A stretch of DNA of 64,000 nucleotides from Notamacropus eugenii (taxonomy: Eukaryota > Chordata > Mammalia > Diprotodontia > Macropodidae): positions 354,764,660 through 354,828,659 of the forward strand of contig NC_092873.1 in assembly GCF_028372415.1 (NCBI RefSeq). The letters are read 5' to 3'. Numbering within the stretch: the stretch's first letter is position 1; every line of letters starts with the position of its first letter. This document shows, one piece after another, positions 59,968-64,000 of the stretch. A program made the translations under genes and the position numbers. The notes under the pieces are model-generated. The model did no database searches, had not been told where the DNA came from, and saw nothing but the letters and a program-made list of their open reading frames with translations.

Positions 59968-62900
59968 GTAGGTGCTTCCACCCCTGGGAATATCCCCAAG
60001 GTCTCTTCTCCCTCATCCTCCAGCTCTCTCTGAGGGTGGAGTCATTTGCCTAGGTACCCACCTTGATCCCCCATAGTCAATGTCTTCCAGTGTCTGTCCA
60101 TTTCTCCTGCCTCAGCTGGGTGCTCCCTGTTGACCCTGGTTTCCCCAATCTGCAGAACAGGACTGGGAAGGTGATCCTTAAACATGGAAGTTTCTTTGAG
60201 GGGAGGGGAAACTGTCACCTAGGATTAACTGAATGAGGAAAAGGTGGGCAGAAACACCCCCCTTGGGTTTCCAGCTCCTTTGGAAGCAGAGGAGACTCTG
60301 AGTCCATCCAAGGTTTAGTCATTGTTCTGTGGATATCCAAGCATTTCCTAAAGGTTTCATTCCCCTTTGTACATCCTCTGAGTTAAAGCCAGATCTGTTC
60401 TTATCCAGAGAACGAAGATTGTAAGGTTTAGGGACACGGATGGGAGGTACTCTTTCAGGCATTGAACCATGTCAGCATTTCTGGAAGGAGATTTTCTAAG
60501 GAGATCTGAAGCTGTTTGGAAGATGAGCAAGGCAGACCCTGGGAGAACTGGGGACCATTAACCTCAGCTGCCAGTAGCCCATGATTGGGGAGAACAGGCA
60601 ACATTTGAGAGTTGTAGGAGGAGAGGCTGGCAACTGAGAGTATCCATCTCAACCCAGCAGGGAGTCCCTGACACTGCCATACCTGAAGCAGGAGTACCCA
60701 GCCAGTATTTCTACCTCGGACATGCACTGTCCAGTCTTCCAATATGTCCTCTGTGCTGTCACTTCTCCTGCTGTCAAGCAACATGAGGAAACACTCACCT
60801 ACCTGAACCAGGGTATGGCCGACATGGGGCATGGATGTTGGAAAATGACCACTCAGTGGGGCACTGTAATCTGTTGGCTGTTTGATTTGGAGCCTGGAAG
60901 ACCTGGGTTTGGATCCTACATTTACTGTATCTGTGTGACCTTGGGTGTCATTGGAATCTTAGTTCTCCTATCAGTAATATGGGGATAATAACATTTTCCT
61001 TGTTGTTGTAAGGGTTAAGTGTATGATGTGCATAAAGTGCCCTGAAAACCATAAAGGGCTATGGAAATGCCAGTTGTTTGGTCTCTGTATCCCTAACACC
61101 TAGCTAGCATGGTACCTGGCACCCTGACACATCCAAATGTTTTTGAATGATCATCAAGAGGCACATTGACATAGGGAACAGAGAGCCAGCTTTGGAGTCA
61201 GGAAATCTGGGTTGAGGTCCTCCTTCTGATGCATATCGGATGTGACCCTGGGCAGATCATTCAACTTCCCAATGATCCAGATATCTCTCTAAGAACAAGC
61301 TGTAGAGGTGCCAATTTGTGCTTAGCCCTCACTGGGAACTCCCCACAGGGCCCTTTAACAAATATTGTTAGTGTGGTGGGAGCCTGGATACCATGATGGA
61401 GTTAAGTACACATGATGAACCTGAACCCCAGGGAGGTCACAGGCTAGTCAGCATCAGATACCTGGGAATGGGCTGTAGAAGGTTTGGGGACAAGGGGACC
61501 CCAGAAGTGGAAGGGATTATCTCTGGTCTTCAGATGGTTTGGCTTTAGGCATCACTCTGTTCTCTTTCAGGGCAATCCTATGAGATACGGATGTTCTGTA
61601 ACCCCAAACTAGGGGATGCTTCCCAGTGGCCTCGAATGCTGAAGGTGAGTCTCTTCTCACCTCTGAATCTTCCTTCATATAGATCACATGTGGCTAGCCC
61701 TCAGGCGCTAGGCAGGTTGCCTTGTCTGGTGTTCTCCTCCCCCCATACTCTCTACCTTGGGTACTGGACACCATACTTTAGAGGTAGCATGGATCCAGTA
61801 GTAGAGAGAATATTGAAAGGGAGGTCAGGAAGCCTAGGATTCAAACCACTAACATGGTGTCACTTAACCACTGACCCTCTCCCAGGTTCAGTTTCCTTAC
61901 CTGTAAAATGGAAGAGATATCCTGTAGTGACAATCTTACTGAGAGGCACATATGAGAACACGTATTTTAAAATGTTTTGCAAATAAAAGCATTTGGTAAG
62001 CACCAGACTCCTAGGTGAATGATTATTAAGTAATCTTTCTATTCGTGTAGGATTGTCCATTTGTCTTCTTATTTGGGATAGGGGAGAAGAGGGAGAGGAG
62101 AGGCAGTTTGAATCAGATGAAGAGTATGGAAGGTACTCGGAGGCTGGACTCTGAAATTTCCCAAGTGTTTCTCTGAGCTGGGTGTCTGGTGTCCACAGAG
62201 TGTGGTACGTGTGGTTTTCCATGACCGACGCCTACAATACACAGAACAACAGCAGCTGGAGGGCTGGCGGTGGAACCGTCCAGGGGACAGGATACTGGAT
62301 ATTGGTGAGGGGAATGGAGGGGGAGGGGAGCAAGGTGGAAAGAACCCTCCTCAAGGGACTTCCCTGGATCCTGGAGTGCCTGGGGAGGGGACCCATGGAG
62401 GCTGTGGTGGGGGGAGGCTTTCAGGATGCTTTTACTTCCTGCTACGATCCTTTTGTCTGAGTTTAACTTTGGTGCCTGTCTACCTCTTCCCCTGTGTCTA
62501 CAGATGTGCCCCTATCAGTGGGGGTGCTAGAGCCCCAAGTACTGTCCTCACTCCTCAACACAGTGGAGTTTCTCTGGGATCCTGCAAAGAGGACATCTCT
62601 CTTCTTGCAGGTCAGGGGTTAGGGCATATCATTCCTACTCCTCTAGTCGATCACTGACTGGGTGGTGGGATGAGGTATGAGAAGACAGACAAAATAAAAA
62701 TAGCTAATGCCCAGAAGCATGTGAAACCTGGCAGAGGACCAGTGTCAGAGAAGCTCAGAGGCACTTGAGTGTCCTAGAGTTGGGGTGGCATTCTGGAAAA
62801 GGAGACAGTGTACTCTGAGCAAATTGTCATGCTACTGGGTTTAGATAAGGACAACAAATGGGTAAGGAGCAGAATGACGTGGGGTAAAACACTGGGCCGG

Positions 62901-63836
62901 CTTCTGATGGCAATTTGACTACAGAAATCTTGGACATTCCATTTAGGGGATTTGGGTTCAAATCCCATCCCTGACACTTATACCAGTGCAATCTTGACCA
63001 AGTCACTTGACCTCCCTTATGTCTCGGTTTCTTTATCTGTAAGATGATTAGTCTAGACCATTGGTGGGGGCTCTTTCAGATCTAGATATGAATGATCCCA
63101 AGTCATCGTTCCTTGATCCTTAGTTCCCCCCCATCCTGAAGAAATGTTTAGAATGTTAAAAATTGTTTTTACATGCAACTGGGAAATAGGATATACAGGC
63201 AATGGGGTATTGAAATCTATCTTGTCCTACAGAAAAACAGAAGGGAAAGGGATCAGAGAAGGGGTGGTGGTGATACAAAGGAGGGCAGACTGGGGGAAGG
63301 GGTAATCAGAATGCACGATTTCTTGGGGTGGGGGAGGGGAGAGATGAGGAGAAAAATTAGAATTCAAAATCTTGCGGAAGTGAATGTTAAAAACATTTTT
63401 TTTAAAAAAAGAAAGTGTTTTTAAAATACCTACTATATGCCAAACACTTTACAAATGTTCTCATTTGATCCTCACAACAAGGCTATTATCCCTATTTTAC
63501 AGATGAGAAAACTAAGGCAGACAGAAGTTAAGTGACTCACCCAGGGTCACACATCTAGTAAATATCTGAAACTGGGTTGGAACTTCCAGGTACAAAATCC
63601 TGGGACAGGTATAAGAATAGGTAGAGTACCCAAGTGTGAGGAAAGGATAGACCAAGGGGTTCTTAACCATTTGTGTGTGTGATGACAAGAGGATGGATCC
63701 CTCTGGTCACCTGGTTAAGACCACGGACCCCTTCTCAGAATCATGTTTAAATTCACAAAATAAAACAAAATGGGCTACAAAGGAAATCAATTATGTAGAA
63801 AGAGCTATAAAAAATGTTGGGTGTGTGTGTGTGTGT

Positions 63837-63886
<50 letters not shown>

Positions 63887-64000
63887 CTACAGACCCCAGG
63901 AGAACTCAGAATATAAAGCTGGTTTTGGTTCCATCTGACCGTGGCTAAGCCCCTACTTTCGTCTGCTTACTCCCTTCCTTTTCTATCACAGGTTAATTGC
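59885..64000 (+). CDS. CP2/LSF-family transcription factor, TFCP2L1-like paralogue (5' part)
   Basis: Spliced plus-strand gene, coding segments 59885-59967, 60661-60812, 61571-61644, 62199-62304, 62504-62610 and 63992-64000 (continues). They join without a stop into 177 residues. CP2 proteins bind DNA as dimers or tetramers through an immunoglobulin-like CP2 domain and use a C-terminal SAM-like/dimer region, which is outside the window. The N-terminus [10 protein letters not shown] closely matches TFCP2L1 (MLFWHTQPEH). Residues 29-45 give a (L)TLPYLKQE motif equivalent to LALPIFKQE. From residue ~55 comes the CP2 domain: [77 protein letters not shown], then VNC. Two stretches diverge sharply from all three known vertebrate members (residues ~86-101 and ~144-156). 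The introns are short (199-1381 bp) and carry several MIR copies. All splice sites are GT-AG, and no disabling change was seen. It is STAC2's divergent neighbour, 55 kb away. I recognise the family firmly, but not this member. Confidence 0.92.
60661..60812 (+). CDS. CP2-like gene, coding exon 2
   Basis: Acceptor CCCAGCAG|GGAG, donor CAGG|GTATGG (phase 1). Codes from [11 protein letters not shown] to [10 protein letters not shown], the entry to the CP2 domain. Confidence 0.9.
60870..61090 (+). repeat. MIR SINE in intron 2 of the CP2-like gene
   Basis: tttgatttggagcctggaag, gtgtgaccttgggtgtcatt, ggataataacattttccttg, aaagtgccctgaaaaccat. Confidence 0.8.
61150..61290 (+). repeat. tRNA-SINE fragment in intron 2
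   Basis: agagccagctttggagtcag, ggaaatctgggttgaggtcc, tgtgaccctgggcagatcat. Confidence 0.75.
61571..61644 (+). CDS. CP2-like gene, coding exon 3
   Basis: Acceptor TCTCTTTCAG|GGCAAT, donor AAG|GTGAGT (phase 0). Codes (G)[19 protein letters not shown] and then PRMLK. The second half is unlike the equivalent exon of TFCP2, UBP1 or TFCP2L1. Confidence 0.92.
61785..62015 (+). repeat. MIR SINE in intron 3
   Basis: aggtagcatggatccagtag, ggattcaaaccactaacatg, ccttacctgtaaaatggaag, aaaatgttttgcaaataaaa. Confidence 0.75.
62199..62304 (+). CDS. CP2-like gene, coding exon 4
   Basis: Acceptor GTCCACAG|AGTG, donor ATTG|GTGAGG (phase 1). Codes [20 protein letters not shown] and then the [15 protein letters not shown] motif, the most conserved part of the family. 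Confidence 0.96.
62504..62610 (+). CDS. CP2-like gene, coding exon 5
   Basis: Acceptor GTGTCTACAG|ATGTG, donor TTGCAG|GTCAGG (phase 0). Codes (D)[17 protein letters not shown] and then [18 protein letters not shown]. Confidence 0.94.
62930..63075 (+). repeat. MIR SINE in intron 5
   Basis: gggatttgggttcaaatccc, aatcttgaccaagtcacttg, ctttatctgtaagatgatta. Confidence 0.8.
63140..63412 (+). repeat. L1 3' UTR fragments in intron 5
   Basis: attgtttttacatgcaactg, ggggagagatgaggagaaaa, attcaaaatcttgcggaagt, A/T-rich end. Confidence 0.65.
63418..63590 (-). repeat. MIR SINE in intron 5
   Basis: tacctactatatgccaaaca, ttgatcctcacaacaaggct, ttttacagatgagaaaacta, cccagggtcacacatctagt. Confidence 0.85.
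63645..63900. repeat. DNA-transposon-like scrap with (TG)n
   Basis: ggggttcttaaccatttgtg, cacggaccccttctcagaat resemble a Tigger/MER-type terminal region. It is split by a (GTGT)n tract at 63818-63884; tctacagacccc closes it on the right. Confidence 0.55.
63992..64000 (+). CDS. CP2-like gene, coding exon 6 (first 9 bases)
   Basis: Pyrimidine tract then TATCACAG|GTTAATTGC; VNC aligns with the VHC that follows F(I/L)Q in the family, in phase 0. The exon runs off the window. Confidence 0.8.

Noticed and set aside
59885..62610. Possibility that the CP2-like gene is a retrocopy or pseudogene
   Set aside because: Introns are present at consensus sites and the frame is intact; nothing seen supports decay, though exons past the window are unknown.

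Overview
This window looks like nuclear DNA from a marsupial. No organism was named; I infer it from the repeats. They include a vertebrate L1 with a characteristic GC-rich 5' end, RTE LINEs with matching RTE-tailed tRNA-derived SINEs, many MIR/L2/L3 copies, a Tigger element and an LTR with 6-bp target duplications. Only two protein-coding genes can be supported, one at each edge, and both leave the window. Nearly everything between them is interspersed repeat.

Left edge (1-5.2 kb): the 5' end of STAC2 on the minus strand. Exon 1 codes 30 residues (4473-4562) and sits in a CpG-rich promoter. Positions 1-4472 are its first intron, which holds A/T-rich blocks that look like conserved regulatory DNA (about 3.0-3.5 kb) and a long (AC)n run.

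Middle (5.2-59.5 kb): intergenic. From 5.2 to 9.0 kb it is mostly single-copy, with two possible regulatory islands near 8.1 and 8.77 kb. From 9 to 56.9 kb it is a repeat graveyard. The main items are: L1 pieces on both strands; an RTE LINE (17.76-20.87 kb) split by a 3'-truncated L1 that kept its 5' UTR; a solo class-II-like LTR (23106-23709); an L3/CR1 element broken by four SINEs (25.5-27.7 kb); a 33-bp tandem array apparently grown from a SINE head (27.8-28.8 kb), itself holding a SINE and a hAT MITE; a Tigger1-like transposon with TA duplications (29104-29906); an L1 nested in an older L1 (32.4-39.1 kb); two related LTR-like copies (39.8 and 43.1 kb); and a relic of a BED-finger hAT transposase (about 48.6-49.0 kb).

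Right edge (59.5-64 kb): the most interesting item, the 5' part of a CP2/LSF-family transcription factor gene on the plus strand. Five exons and the first 9 bases of a sixth are joined by consensus splice sites into an intact frame of 177 residues. The N-terminus and the CP2 DNA-binding domain are most like TFCP2L1, but clearly diverged from TFCP2, UBP1 and TFCP2L1. A TATA box, an HNF1-like site and a DR1-like site precede it. I know of no CP2-family gene beside STAC2 in human. In human, STAC lies on the same arm as UBP1 and STAC3 on the same arm as TFCP2, so a CP2 gene beside STAC2 suggests a fourth, ancient family member that placental mammals may have lost.
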